Part shown: positions 35,660 through 45,459 of the stretch, in pieces | How positions within the stretch are numbered: position 1 is the first letter of the stretch | Layout: every line of letters begins with the position of its first letter | Source: Xenorhabdus mauleonii | Lineage (GTDB): Bacteria; Pseudomonadota; Gammaproteobacteria; Enterobacterales; Enterobacteriaceae | Reading direction: 5' to 3' | Assembly (NCBI RefSeq): GCF_900113945.1 | Contig: NZ_FORG01000004.1 | Span: 62,001 to 126,000, forward strand | DNA: 64,000 nt | Translations under genes and position numbers: made by a program | Notes under the pieces: generated by a model | The model's input: only the letters and a program-made list of their open reading frames with translations | Database searches by the model: none | What the model was told of the DNA's origin: nothing

Positions 35660-38248
35660 TTATTCACACGTTGCGTTCAAAGTGTATAAACCCGATTCAG
35701 GCGTTTTATCAGGAAGTTGGTAATTTACCCGGCACTCCTGAGCACCTTTCTGACCCCATTTCACCCAAATCTGGCCTGAATCAGGTATACCGCTGAGGTA
35801 AGCCTGCCCATCATTGCTGACAATGGTGCTATTGGGTTCACTTCTTTCATCATGTTGTTGTTCTAACGTTGCAGTTGCACCAAACGGAATTTCTTTGCCT
35901 TTGTGAGACAAAGTCAATAACACACGGTGACCAATGCGTGTCTGAAAATTAGCCAAAGTTACTGAGCCTCGGGTTGGGACGATGGTTTGGGTATTGATAT
36001 CAATATCAACATCGTTGCCCATTGAATAGGTATCCAGAGCAATGCGGTTTTTTCGGTAGCTGCTGACATAAGGTACAATGGCATGGCCTTTCCAGTCCGT
36101 CTTAATGCCGGCATGGTTTTGCACTTTAATTCCTTTAGCACCATTTGCCCGCACCAATACCAGTGTATCTCCCAAAGATTGAGAAAGAGTGACACCGTAA
36201 GGGTGGGCAACTATGCCGCCATTTAAACCGTAAGTCAGTTGTTTGAAATAGTTATTGTAACTGTAGCCCGCGTTAATCTGACTATAGGCTCCTTTGTATT
36301 CAGCAGTAATATTCCCGCCAACATCTTTGTTGCGGCTGGTGTAATTTTGCTGAATGCCATAAGTCAGTTTGTTATCTTCAAGAGCAGTGCCGTTTAAGCT
36401 GACTTGGTGAGACATGTCACCGTTTTTACTACTCGTCATGTTGTAGCTCACCCAACTGTCTTTTAACAAACGGTCAAGAGGGATTTGAAGGCTCAAAGAG
36501 ACAATCTGTTCATTACGATTTGCACTCGGGAAAGCATTGTAGGAGTAGCTCAGGTTATAGTTGATGGAATTGTAATTCGAGCTGTAACCTGCACTGATAT
36601 TTTTTTCGTAACCTTTCTGCTGCCAGTAATCCTGCTGTAAAGCCGATATGTAAACAGATCCCCAATCTTTCAACGGCTGGTTAATGTAAAGCTGCAATTT
36701 GCTGCGTTTATTGCTGCTATTGTTGATGCCTCCGTTATTTGTATTAACCAATTCATTGGCTTCTTTAAAATCGTAAAAATCTTGCGTCGAGTAACGATAT
36801 CCGGCAAGGGAGAGGTTAGTTCCTGTCAGGGGGATATCTTTGGCATATTGGAAACGATAGGATTGACCATAATAGCTGCCGTTGGATGTTGAATTAGTTT
36901 TGGCATAAGTCGCATCAAAAGAAACTGAGCCCCAATCCGCGAAGTTATAACCGGCACCTAACGCAATAGATTGATAATCCTTTGATATTGTCGTTCCGCC
37001 GTATGCCGTGACATTATTGGAAACGCCATATATCAGTGTGCCCTGCACAAAATAAGGTTCTTTACCATGATCAGAATTGGATTTGTATTTTCCCAAAGCC
37101 AGTGAATGCCGTAGGCTATTTTCCCGGAGCATGATAGGAACAGTCGAAAACGCTTGCACTGAACGATGCTCTTTCCCATCAGCTTCTTTGACAATAACTT
37201 CCAGATCACCGTTAGACGATGTTGGATAAAGGTCATTGATAACAAAAGGCCCAGGGGATACGTAAGATTCATAAATGGTGTAACCATTTTGTTTAATGAT
37301 GACCTGAGCATTGCTTTGTGCAATTCGCCTGATCGTCGGTGCAAACCCTTTTTGGCTATCAGGCAACATGCTGTCGTCGGAAGCTAACTGCATTCCACGA
37401 AATTGAAAACTATCAAAAATAGGGGAAGGGGTATAGCTATCCCCAAATGTTAATTGGCTTTTCAATGCATGAATATCGCGTTGAAGATAGGTATTGAAAT
37501 GTTGCCATTTTTTATCTTGGCTGCTGTAAGTGGAATGATTTCGTAAACGCCATGCATCCCAATTGGCACCTGTTCTGATATTAAGAAAATGATTTTTTGT
37601 TGTGCCTGGTTGAGCGTCTTGCCAAGTCATGGAACCGCTGTAATTATAATTGACCATCAAGGATGTCAGCCCCTGTTCCCACAAATGAGGGGGAACATAA
37701 TCTCTGGCTTGACGATTCAATACCGCTTGCGGAATGCTGAGATCCAATCGTTGATGTTTGAAATCAAAAGAAGACGATGCCGATGGGATATATTGGCCAA
37801 TATCATCAAGTTCCGTATCTTGGGTTAAATCACGCAGCAAAGGGAGTGATTCAATATTGACACCCATTTCCCGGAGTTTTTGTACCTTAAATTTTGGTGA
37901 TAGCTTATGGTTTACAATAATAAAATCGATATTCCCGGTATCTACTTTCTCCCGGTTAAGATAGATATCTACCCAATAGCGGCCGGGTGGCTGCTGTTCA
38001 TCCTGAGTGAAAAGAGATAAATCAATATCCTCTGGAAAGCCTGAATGGTTTTCCAATGCATTAATATTGAAATACTCTTCCGTGTAAGCTTTATTGGTAT
38101 AAGCCCAAAAACATGTGATGAACAATGCGCAAAAGAATACTCGGCTATAATTTATTTTTACAGAATAGAGGTAGCGCAAGCGTAGCTTGATAAACAACAG
38201 CCAATAATCAGAAAAATTTTGTTGAAGATAATGACGGTAGTTATCCAT
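35660..38248 (-). CDS. Fimbrial outer-membrane usher (FimD/PapC-like)
   Basis: 862 aa, within the usual usher range. After an unusually long N-terminal region of about 55 residues with a hydrophobic stretch (VFFCALFITCFWAY), the N-terminal periplasmic domain begins at EEYFNINALE, followed by the pore with plug region (PDSQKGFAPTIRRIAQSNAQV, GPFVINDLYPTSSNGDLEV) and two C-terminal domains ending with the conserved Cys (CRVNYQL, NATCE). It assembles and exports pilin subunits delivered by the chaperone. The ATG at 38248 may be too early; later starts cannot be excluded. It lies 85 bases after the chaperone gene, with a dispersed palindromic repeat between them. Confidence 0.94.
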   Translation of the reverse strand: MDNYRHYLQQNFSDYWLLFIKLRLRYLYSVKINYSRVFFCALFITCFWAYTNKAYTEEYFNINALENHSGFPEDIDLSLFTQDEQQPPGRYWVDIYLNREKVDTGNIDFIIVNHKLSPKFKVQKLREMGVNIESLPLLRDLTQDTELDDIGQYIPSASSSFDFKHQRLDLSIPQAVLNRQARDYVPPHLWEQGLTSLMVNYNYSGSMTWQDAQPGTTKNHFLNIRTGANWDAWRLRNHSTYSSQDKKWQHFNTYLQRDIHALKSQLTFGDSYTPSPIFDSFQFRGMQLASDDSMLPDSQKGFAPTIRRIAQSNAQVIIKQNGYTIYESYVSPGPFVINDLYPTSSNGDLEVIVKEADGKEHRSVQAFSTVPIMLRENSLRHSLALGKYKSNSDHGKEPYFVQGTLIYGVSNNVTAYGGTTISKDYQSIALGAGYNFADWGSVSFDATYAKTNSTSNGSYYGQSYRFQYAKDIPLTGTNLSLAGYRYSTQDFYDFKEANELVNTNNGGINNSSNKRSKLQLYINQPLKDWGSVYISALQQDYWQQKGYEKNISAGYSSNYNSINYNLSYSYNAFPSANRNEQIVSLSLQIPLDRLLKDSWVSYNMTSSKNGDMSHQVSLNGTALEDNKLTYGIQQNYTSRNKDVGGNITAEYKGAYSQINAGYSYNNYFKQLTYGLNGGIVAHPYGVTLSQSLGDTLVLVRANGAKGIKVQNHAGIKTDWKGHAIVPYVSSYRKNRIALDTYSMGNDVDIDINTQTIVPTRGSVTLANFQTRIGHRVLLTLSHKGKEIPFGATATLEQQHDERSEPNSTIVSNDGQAYLSGIPDSGQIWVKWGQKGAQECRVNYQLPDKTPESGLYTLNATCE

Positions 38249-38267
38249 GATAATTTTCTAATTTTAA

Positions 38268-38313
38268 TATACCCGCTATCTTTCAGGACGTAGCTTGAAA
38301 TTTATTGGGTATA
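38268..38313. repeat. Dispersed palindromic repeat (TATACCC...GGGTATA), copy B
   Basis: 46 bases bounded by TATACCC and GGGTATA. The right arm read on the minus strand matches copy A at 4359-4378 with one mismatch over 19 bases. The arms form an imperfect hairpin with TTTCA/TGAAA inside. It lies in the gap between chaperone and usher genes. Confidence 0.65.
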
Positions 38314-38333
38314 TAAGTGGTATAAGTTATTTC

Positions 38334-39020
38334 TCAAAATGTCTGTTTTTCTTCTGCCGTTACACCACCAAAATCATTGATAGTTTTCCAAGTGACTTGG
38401 TTGATGTTTTTAATCGGTACATCCCAGCTTGATTTCCCAAAGGGCGGGATCATGCCAGCGGATTTAATTTCATAATTTTTTGTACCATTGCCGGTCTTTA
38501 GCTCAGTAAAAGAGATGTAATAAGGTGTCGGGTTTTCGGCAATCAACTTGTGTCCATCGGTCTTGAATTTCAGAGCCTTATAGGCAATTACAGCACCTTC
38601 AGCCAAGTCGGCAGGGCGATAGAAAAGCTTAAAGCGCGATTTCACCGTGATTTGCAGCTGGTTTTGCGCTGATTTAGCTGTGGCAGGAATAGATTTAACA
38701 TTGAGCCAGAATAAAGACTCTCTATCTTCAGGTAAATTATTCCCGGTTTTAACAATTCGTAAAATATTCTCATTTCCACTTGTTAACTTAAAAAGTGGGG
38801 GAGTAATAATAAAAGGCGTCTTAGTTTCATCGTGTTCATCTTGAACCCAAGATTGGATGAGATAAGAAATATCCGTTTCTGGATTGCTGATGGAAATAGA
38901 AGCTTCTTTTTGGTTACTAATATAAATAACACGAGTGCCGCCAATTACGACTCCCGCAAAAGAAGTATTAATGCTGAAGATGCAGATGAAAATAAAAATA
39001 AAAATGCGAAAATATCTCAA
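38334..39020 (-). CDS. Periplasmic fimbrial chaperone (PapD/FimC-like)
   Basis: 228 aa. A signal peptide (FRIFIFIFICIFSINTSFA) is followed by GVVIGGTRVIYISNQKEASI, the A-to-B strand region with the conserved Arg of PapD-type chaperones; the second key residue, a Lys, is in VKSRFKLFYRP. The F1-G1 loop is of normal short length, so it is an FGS-type chaperone for adhesive pili rather than FGL. It binds pilin subunits through donor-strand complementation and passes them to the usher encoded next. Confidence 0.94.
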   Translation of the reverse strand: MRYFRIFIFIFICIFSINTSFAGVVIGGTRVIYISNQKEASISISNPETDISYLIQSWVQDEHDETKTPFIITPPLFKLTSGNENILRIVKTGNNLPEDRESLFWLNVKSIPATAKSAQNQLQITVKSRFKLFYRPADLAEGAVIAYKALKFKTDGHKLIAENPTPYYISFTELKTGNGTKNYEIKSAGMIPPFGKSSWDVPIKNINQVTWKTINDFGGVTAEEKQTF

Positions 39021-39130
39021 AGTGATAACTCCAAATAAAAATTATTTTTATATTTATTAATAAGTAAATGTAATCAGAAAGCTATTGGCAAATGTAACTA
39101 TTTAAACCCGTTAAACGAGTACTATGGCAT

Positions 39131-39144
39131 TGGCATCCTTGCCA
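39131..39144. terminator. Small stem-loop between pilin and chaperone genes
   Basis: TGGCA, loop TCCT, TGCCA in the 167-base gap. Stem-loops here in fimbrial operons commonly favour pilin over downstream genes by attenuation or mRNA protection. The stem is short, so function is uncertain. Confidence 0.4.
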
Positions 39145-39187
39145 TTAGTTCCTTTTGGCGTTAGGATTTTTTTGTAATTAAGACAGC

Positions 39188-39718
39188 TTAGTTATAGGTA
39201 ATAGTAAAGTTAGCTACTGCATCACCTGCACCTGGCTCGACTTTAGCCGTTGTTGCAATGTATTTAGCAACAAAACTCAATTCATCAGTTTTTTGACCAC
39301 TCAAACGCTGAGGACGTGAGCTTTCAGCCATGTTTATCATCGAGTTACCATCATCTTCATAAAGTGCGATTGCAACACCTCTGGCAGTTGCTGCTCCAGT
39401 ATTACTGGTTAAAGCTAATAGTCTGCTGTTGCTTCTATCTGTCTGACCATCGAATTTAACTTGAGCTGTTTTATATTCTGTTGGGCAGTCAGTTAATTTA
39501 ATACTAAAGCGAGTAGGAGCAGAGGTACTGTGAATACCACTGAAGGAACTTGCACTAATAGTCCCCAGATTCACAGTTTGATCGATTGAACCAGAATCTA
39601 CTTTACATGCAGACGCTGTTACTTTCCCTGTAAATTTAACTAGTCCATCAGCAGCATGAGCGGTAGACATTAATACAGACGAAACAAATAAAGATGAAAT
39701 AATTAGTTTGGTTTTCAT
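39188..39718 (-). CDS. Major fimbrial subunit (type 1/MR-P-like pilin)
   Basis: 176 aa. Signal peptide to about residue 22 (SSLFVSSVLMSTAHA), then a mature protein starting ADGLVKFTGKVT. The two pilin cysteines are in ASACKVD and LTDCPTEY. The C-terminal strand ends VANFTITYN with the penultimate Tyr needed for chaperone binding. It is the first gene of the operon, with a 167-base gap to the chaperone gene. Pilins of this type in Xenorhabdus are similar to MrpA of Proteus. Confidence 0.95.
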   Translation of the reverse strand: MKTKLIISSLFVSSVLMSTAHAADGLVKFTGKVTASACKVDSGSIDQTVNLGTISASSFSGIHSTSAPTRFSIKLTDCPTEYKTAQVKFDGQTDRSNSRLLALTSNTGAATARGVAIALYEDDGNSMINMAESSRPQRLSGQKTDELSFVAKYIATTAKVEPGAGDAVANFTITYN

Positions 39719-40374
39719 TTTTTAATACGTTCCATCTCTGGCGTAGTTATACGTCAGAGAAATAGTTTATTGAATTAACGTTAAAGCCGTACATAAATAC
39801 AGCAAGTAAACTTTGCGAACTCACATCTTAAAAATAACAAAGAAACAACAATTCATGTTTCTTTATCGATAGGTAATACGGAGAATATAGTAGCGAGTAA
39901 TTAACAAAGTTCAAAATAATAACTCGACAAAACCCATTCTTTGAATTTTTTATCTGTAAAGTAAACATTAATAGTATTGTTATTCATAAAACAGTGTATT
40001 TTTTGAACGTAAAATGAACTTTTATTCTGTTTTATAAGATTAACTATTAATTGACGATTTTCTATAAAAATAAATATGCAAATAAATACATATATTTCTT
40101 TAATTTGTCTTTTTTGCTACATTTTTAAGTAAATATTATACATTTGTGATCGGATCTTGTTCTTCTGGTTTTTGTGTTATATATTTCACATAAGTAAGAC
40201 TTGAATGGATACCTTAAGCCAAATATGCAATGATTTTATCTATATAAAGTTAACTTGTTATTAATAATATCTCTTACAATTATTGTGGCTAATAACGCTA
40301 TTTATTTTTTATGAAAAATAAAATCAAATAAAAACAAAATAAATGCTTATGTATTGGGTGTGATTTGTTCATAT

Positions 40375-40400
40375 TTTCTCTATATTAGTTACAACATACT
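40375..40400 (+). repeat. 26-bp direct repeat, right copy
   Basis: Exact match to 34354-34379, same orientation. It lies about 660 bases upstream of the pilin ATG (39718). Confidence 0.9.
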
Positions 40401-40638
40401 ATTAAGCAACAACAAAAAATACACATGTAACAACAAACAAAAATTCAGAAACCTGCACTATGAAAGTACAAAAAGAGCCCACTATCTGGGTTTTTAAAAA
40501 TCCATCTCATGGGAAAAAATCAGGGAAATGTGTGATATGTTGTCTAGGTGAGGGTGTAACTATCTACTTTTTTTTGATAAACCAGACAAAAATACTAACC
40601 AGGTTGAGTTAGTTTTTCAGCATATTTTGAGCAAAAAA

Positions 40639-40666
40639 TAAGAGGAGAATGGAAGTTCTCCTCTTA
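40639..40666 (-). terminator. Intrinsic terminator of ydgI
   Basis: An 11-base perfect stem (TAAGAGGAGAA/TTCTCCTCTTA) with a six-base loop; read on the minus strand it is followed by a T-rich run. It lies 70 bases after the ydgI stop. Confidence 0.85.
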
Positions 40667-40735
40667 AATATTGGCTTCTGAATAGAATGGTTAGAATAAT
40701 TTGTATCTAAAAAATCAGATGGAGCAAGACCTCAA

Positions 40736-42127
40736 TCAGTGCATTAAAACCCATGTGGAAGGAATTGCTGTAATGATTAGAATCACTATGGCTGATTTTT
40801 CCATTAAGTTGAGCGGCGTTTTTTCCTCATTTTGCCTACGGGCATACAGAAACACCAGCAAACCCGGAGCATACAGCACAACGGAAAGGAGCAAATTCAT
40901 TAAGCCTGAAGCATAAATCAGCCATAATCCATAAATACAAGCGCCTACAGCGATAGACAGCAAAGGGCGGCTGCTACGTTCAAATGCCACTTTTACTAAA
41001 AATGCACCAACGAGAAAGTAGGGCACAAGAATCATCTCTGATGCAATCGCAAGCAAGGTATTGTAATTACTGCCGGTTATCCAGATGAAAATCAAAGAAA
41101 TCTGAACGGCTCCATTTGTGATCCAGAGAGATGACACCGGCGCTTTTTTGCTGTTTTGCTGGTTGAACGCTTTTGGAAATGTACCATGCAAGGCGGCAAT
41201 AAATGGCACTTCTGCAGCCATGATTGTCCAACTCAAATAAGCCCCACAAACGGAAATGATTAATCCACCAATAATGACAATCTCACCTGTGGAGCCCATT
41301 AACTCAACCATGAGATTCGCCATTGAAGGATTACGCATGGCCGCTAATTCAGGTCTGGTGACTAAACCTAACGAGAGAAGGGTAACGAGTATATAAACGC
41401 TTAATGCGGAAACCACAGCCAACACAGTGGCAAGACCAATATCCCTGCGTTTTCTAGCTCGGGCGGAAACAACAACAGCGCCTTCAACCCCGATGAAAAC
41501 CCACAGAGTGATTAACATCGTATCCTTTACTTGCTGCCAGACGGGAACCCCCATATCAACGCCGGTGAAGTCAAAAGTAAACACATCCATTTTAAAAGCG
41601 GCGATTGCCAAGACAATAAATATACCTAACGGCAGTAATTTTGCCATCGTAGCCAGCTGATTGACTCCTGCGGCCGTTTGAACACCACGAAGCACCAACC
41701 AATGAACAAACCAAAGCAAGATTGATTCACCAATCAACGATTGCCACGTATTGCCATCACCAAAAATTACAGAGTGTTCAGTATCAGTGAAAAAACTTAA
41801 TGCTGAAAAGACAATAACCAAGTAAGAAACATTGGCAATAATGGCGCAAAACCAGTATCCCCATGCTGAACAAAACCCAACTAACTCCCCAAACCCTTCC
41901 CGGGCATAAGTAAAAATGCCGCTGTCTAAATCAGGACGAAGACGCGAAAGTAAAAGCAAAGAAGTGGCTAAAAAGAGAATACCGATGCCTGTTATTCCCC
42001 AACCAATCATAAGTGCAGCAGGGCTGCCAACCTGTGCCATATTTTGTGGCAAGCTGAACACTCCCGCACCCACCATCGAGCTGAGTACCAGTGCTGTCAG
42101 AGAAGTGAGGCCTAATTTCTTTTCCAA
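40736..42127 (-). CDS. ydgI: YdgI-like arginine/ornithine antiporter (APC family)
   Basis: Inner-membrane amino-acid antiporter with about 12 membrane segments. From TTG 42127 it is 463 aa (E. coli YdgI 460) and begins MEKKLGLTSLTALVLSSMVG as in the family; AGGAA lies eight bases upstream. The in-frame ATG at 42205 would add 26 residues with no match. The APC signature GAGVFSLPQN is near the start and LWVFIGVEGAVVVS in the middle. Exchange of arginine for ornithine is inferred from similarity to ArcD; transport was not shown for YdgI itself. It is next to ydgH and pntAB, as in E. coli. Confidence 0.93.
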   Translation of the reverse strand: MEKKLGLTSLTALVLSSMVGAGVFSLPQNMAQVGSPAALMIGWGITGIGILFLATSLLLLSRLRPDLDSGIFTYAREGFGELVGFCSAWGYWFCAIIANVSYLVIVFSALSFFTDTEHSVIFGDGNTWQSLIGESILLWFVHWLVLRGVQTAAGVNQLATMAKLLPLGIFIVLAIAAFKMDVFTFDFTGVDMGVPVWQQVKDTMLITLWVFIGVEGAVVVSARARKRRDIGLATVLAVVSALSVYILVTLLSLGLVTRPELAAMRNPSMANLMVELMGSTGEIVIIGGLIISVCGAYLSWTIMAAEVPFIAALHGTFPKAFNQQNSKKAPVSSLWITNGAVQISLIFIWITGSNYNTLLAIASEMILVPYFLVGAFLVKVAFERSSRPLLSIAVGACIYGLWLIYASGLMNLLLSVVLYAPGLLVFLYARRQNEEKTPLNLMEKSAIVILIITAIPSTWVLMH

Positions 42128-42390
42128 AGATACGTTCCTAAAAATAATATAATCGACACGATTAGCCAGAACACTTGTTCTGAATATCGAACACATATTG
42201 GACATTTATTGCATCCATGCTATGGATTGCAGAAAAGATTTAGTAGATAAATCTAAAAACAGGGGAATTCTACGGAGTGAATGCAGTGTATGCAATGGGT
42301 GACTATGCAAAAAAACATAAATTTTATGCATAATATTATGTGAGGGTATAAGAAAATCAATTAATGCTGGAAGCTGAATACTCCAATAAA

Positions 42391-42421
42391 AAGAGGCACA
42401 AATGTGTTATTTGTGCCTCTT
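42391..42421 (-). terminator. Intrinsic terminator of ydgH
   Basis: A 12-base stem (AAGAGGCACAAA/TTTGTGCCTCTT) with a seven-base loop, then a T-rich stretch on the minus strand, 27 bases past the ydgH stop. The remaining 260 bases up to the ydgI start hold no gene and presumably the ydgI promoter. Confidence 0.85.
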
Positions 42422-42447
42422 GGATAACTTAAGGAGCTATCTGCTGA

Positions 42448-43401
42448 TTATTTGAATAAATCAGCACTGATGGTGACATTGCCACCATTGGACTGCCATT
42501 CCCTTGTAACATGGTAATACTTAGCCCCTTTTTCTGCTGCACGCTTGGCGACCTGATAAGAAACTTCAGGTGCTGTTGTGTAATAACCAGAGAAAGTGAC
42601 GGAATCAAATGGAACCATTTGGGCAGCGGATGCTTTGTTCAGCTCTTGAATTTTTGTACCATCAGGCAAGGTTACAGTGTAACGCCCGCCTTTTGATGTC
42701 TGGGTTTCAAAAAAGCGACCGACGAAATTACTGGTTGAAGAGGAGGAAGCGACACCCGGAATTTCTACTTTTTTGGCTTCTTCTCCACCTTGTGCCAGTG
42801 CCTGGCGGCCAGCATCGGAATCAGCAGGGATCACGGCATCATCGGACTGAACCTTGCGTTTCGGCGCATCTTCTTTGTAGACATAAGCGGTGACTATCTG
42901 ATTTCCACCATTATTTGGTGTAATGTCGCGAACGATAAAGAAGGATGCTGCATCTTTCTTCTTGGCCGCTTTGGCAATGGCTTCTTTCATGTCAGGATCG
43001 GTTGGGTAATAACCGTTGATGGTGACAGTATCAAAAGGTTCTAAAGTGATGGCTTCAGTCTTAGGTAATTCTTTAATGCCACGATAGACACGATAATTTT
43101 TTGTTTTATCCGCTTTTTCTGCATCTTTATGATACAAATCAGCTACAACGCGCAAATTACCACGTCCATTGAGATCGTCCAGACTCTGGATATAAAAGCT
43201 TTCAGCGCCTTTTTTATCGGCCTGGCGGGAAACTGCATCAGCAGCTTCATAGATTGCATTAAAACGTCCAGTAACTGCGATTCGCTCGAAAGGTTTGAGC
43301 TCTGCGGCTTGTTCTGGAGTTAACTCTTTGGCCGCATGTGCAGCAGTAATCGACATTAATGAGAACACCGTGGTAGCGATGATCGTTGTCTTCAGCTTCA
43401 T
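42448..43401 (-). CDS. ydgH: YdgH, periplasmic protein with three DUF1471 domains
   Basis: 317 aa from ATG 43401 (E. coli YdgH 314), with AAAGGA upstream; the extension to 43428 is not supported. A signal peptide (TTIIATTVFSLMSITAAHA) is followed by three repeats of the DUF1471 (YhcN/BhsA) fold, each opening with a F(E/D)xVT(V/F)xGYY-type strand (FERIAVTGRF, FDTVTINGYY, FDSVTFSGYY) and closing with strands around YHV or YIQ. Single-domain relatives are stress and biofilm proteins. A linker of about 40 residues rich in Ser and charged residues separates domains 2 and 3. Confidence 0.95.
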   Translation of the reverse strand: MKLKTTIIATTVFSLMSITAAHAAKELTPEQAAELKPFERIAVTGRFNAIYEAADAVSRQADKKGAESFYIQSLDDLNGRGNLRVVADLYHKDAEKADKTKNYRVYRGIKELPKTEAITLEPFDTVTINGYYPTDPDMKEAIAKAAKKKDAASFFIVRDITPNNGGNQIVTAYVYKEDAPKRKVQSDDAVIPADSDAGRQALAQGGEEAKKVEIPGVASSSSTSNFVGRFFETQTSKGGRYTVTLPDGTKIQELNKASAAQMVPFDSVTFSGYYTTAPEVSYQVAKRAAEKGAKYYHVTREWQSNGGNVTISADLFK

Positions 43402-43916
43402 AAAAAATCCTTTCGCCTTCTTGCGCATTAAATATTTATAACGTGCTGAACATTGTTATGGTTTTATCTCACATAGGGCGCAATTATTATATGTAATTTT
43501 AAAAATGTCCAAATACTTTGATGATTCTGTATGTCATAGTCAATTCACAATTCGTGCCTAATTACGCTTACTGGTATTTCTATGTTGAAGGCAGCGCCTC
43601 TTTTTCCCGCTGATCCTTTTTGGTTATAAACCACGATATCTTTAAATAAGCCACGTCGAAAACGGTTTTTTTCTCAAGACGGGGTAATATCTATTCTGCA
43701 AATGTATCAATCGTGATATTGATAGGTAGGCTCTGATTCTGTTGGTTACTTTAGGGCCAATTAACCCATTGATAATTTTTCCAGAAAATATTTTTATAAC
43801 GTTACCATTTTTTTGATAGATTTTGCTGATACCAGCAATAACATCAAACAAATCGTTAAAGAGGCTTCAACAGGTAATAATCGGCAATATATTTCATTCT
43901 TAGAGAAGGAAACATT
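43402..43916. other. Divergent intergenic region between ydgH and pntA
   Basis: About 515 bases that must hold promoters for both ydgH and pntAB. A 69-codon minus-strand frame (43642-43851) has no coding-like features. The end is a clear pntA ribosome-binding site (AGAAGGA). No other structure assigned. Confidence 0.55.
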
Positions 43917-45449
43917 ATGCATATTGGTGTACCAAAAGAGCGGCTCTTAAATGAAGCTCGCGTTGCTGCCACACCATCAACCGTGGAGCAGTTGCGTAAG
44001 TTGGGGTTTACTGTTGCAGTAGAGGCGGGAGCTGGGAAACTCGCCAGTTTTGATGATGCAGCTTATCAAAAAGCCGGGGCTGACATTGCAGAACATCATC
44101 AGGTTTGGCAATCAGACATTATTTTTAAAGTAAATGCTCCCGACGATAATGAAATAGCTTTAATGAAAGAAGGAGCTACATTAGTTAGCTTTATCTGGCC
44201 GGCACAAAACCCAGAATTACTCGCAAAATTATCAGAACGCCAGATAACTGTTTTGGCGATGGACTCAGTGCCCCGGATTTCTCGGGCGCAATCTTTAGAT
44301 GCTCTCAGTTCAATGGCGAATATTGCAGGTTATCGTGCCATTGTTGAAGCAGCTCATGAATTTGGCCGTTTTTTCACGGGGCAAATCACAGCAGCAGGAA
44401 AAATACCACCAGCTAAGGTGATGGTTATTGGCGCTGGTGTCGCTGGTTTGGCGGCAGTCGGGGCGGCTGGCAGCCTTGGCGCCATCGTTCGTGCTTTTGA
44501 TACGCGTCCGGAAGTGAAGGAACAAGTACAAAGTATGGGCGCTGAATTTTTAGAATTGGATTTTAAAGAAGAAGCGGGCAGAGGCGATGGTTATGCTAAA
44601 GTCATGTCCGAAGCCTTTATTAAAGCAGAAATGGAATTGTTTGCCGCACAGGCAAAAGATGTTGATATCATCGTGACCACAGCACTGATCCCAGGCAAAC
44701 CGGCACCAAAACTTATTACTAAAGAAATGGTGGATTCCATGAAACCCGGCAGTGTGGTTGTCGATCTGGCGGCACAAAATGGCGGGAATTGTGAATACAC
44801 ACAGGCTGACCAACTTGTCGTGACATCCAATGGTGTCAAAATTATTGGCTATACCGATTTACCCAGTCGTCTCCCCACTCAATCGTCACAACTCTACGGA
44901 ACAAATCTGGTTAATTTGCTGAAATTACTCTGCAAAGAGAAAAATGGGGAAATTATTATAGATTTCGAAGATGTTGTTATCCGTGGCGTCACGGTTGTGA
45001 AACAAGGAGAAATTACCTGGCCAGCGCCGCCCATTCAAGTTTCAGCTCAGCCTGTGGCTAAACCTGCGCCGCTGAAAAAAGAAGATAAACCTACCAAAGC
45101 TCCCAAATCTCCGTGGCTGAAATATGGATTATTGGCCTTGGCCATCATTTTGTATGGCTGGTTGGCAGATGTTGCACCGAAGGAATTCTTATCTCATTTC
45201 ACTGTATTTGCCCTGTCTTGCATTGTGGGTTATTACGTTGTCTGGAATGTCAGCCATTCATTGCATACCCCATTAATGTCAGTCACTAATGCGATTTCGG
45301 GCATTATTGTCGTTGGTGCAGTACTGCAAATTGGTGAAGGGGGATGGGTGAGTTTCTTCTCATTCATTGCCATCTTGATCGCCAGCATCAATATTTTCGG
45401 TGGCTTCACGGTCACTCAACGTATGCTGAAAATGTTTCGTAAAGGGTAA
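43917..45449 (+). CDS. pntA: NAD(P) transhydrogenase subunit alpha
   Basis: 510 aa, identical in length to E. coli PntA. With PntB it couples proton flow across the inner membrane to hydride transfer between NADH and NADP+. Residues 1-380 form the NAD(H)-binding domain I, with the alanine-dehydrogenase-like start MHIGVPKE and the dinucleotide motif [20 protein letters not shown]. The C-terminal 110 residues contain four membrane helices after a Pro/Lys-rich linker ([13 protein letters not shown]). pntB follows after 10 bases. Confidence 0.98.
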   Translation: MHIGVPKERLLNEARVAATPSTVEQLRKLGFTVAVEAGAGKLASFDDAAYQKAGADIAEHHQVWQSDIIFKVNAPDDNEIALMKEGATLVSFIWPAQNPELLAKLSERQITVLAMDSVPRISRAQSLDALSSMANIAGYRAIVEAAHEFGRFFTGQITAAGKIPPAKVMVIGAGVAGLAAVGAAGSLGAIVRAFDTRPEVKEQVQSMGAEFLELDFKEEAGRGDGYAKVMSEAFIKAEMELFAAQAKDVDIIVTTALIPGKPAPKLITKEMVDSMKPGSVVVDLAAQNGGNCEYTQADQLVVTSNGVKIIGYTDLPSRLPTQSSQLYGTNLVNLLKLLCKEKNGEIIIDFEDVVIRGVTVVKQGEITWPAPPIQVSAQPVAKPAPLKKEDKPTKAPKSPWLKYGLLALAIILYGWLADVAPKEFLSHFTVFALSCIVGYYVVWNVSHSLHTPLMSVTNAISGIIVVGAVLQIGEGGWVSFFSFIAILIASINIFGGFTVTQRMLKMFRKG

Positions 45450-45459
45450 GGGGTAACTT

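Larger units (their letters stand above)
39719..40735. other. AT-rich intergenic region upstream of the fimbrial operon
   Basis: About one kilobase without a convincing gene. It holds the promoter region of the pilin gene, the right copy of the 26-bp direct repeat and the ydgI terminator. A plus-strand frame of 50 codons at 40460-40612 lacks a ribosome-binding site and is not called. No mrpI/fimB-type recombinase gene or obvious inverted repeats flanking a promoter are visible, so I see no phase-variation switch of the usual kind. Confidence 0.5.

Noticed and set aside
40460-40612. 50-codon plus-strand frame near the right direct repeat
   Set aside because: No ribosome site and no family resemblance; AT-rich region prone to chance frames.
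39719-40735. Invertible-promoter (MrpI/FimB-type) switch upstream of the pilin gene
   Set aside because: No recombinase gene nearby, and the 26-bp repeats are direct rather than inverted.
43642-43851. 69-codon minus-strand frame upstream of pntA
   Set aside because: No ribosome site, no recognisable family, and it lies in the divergent promoter region.
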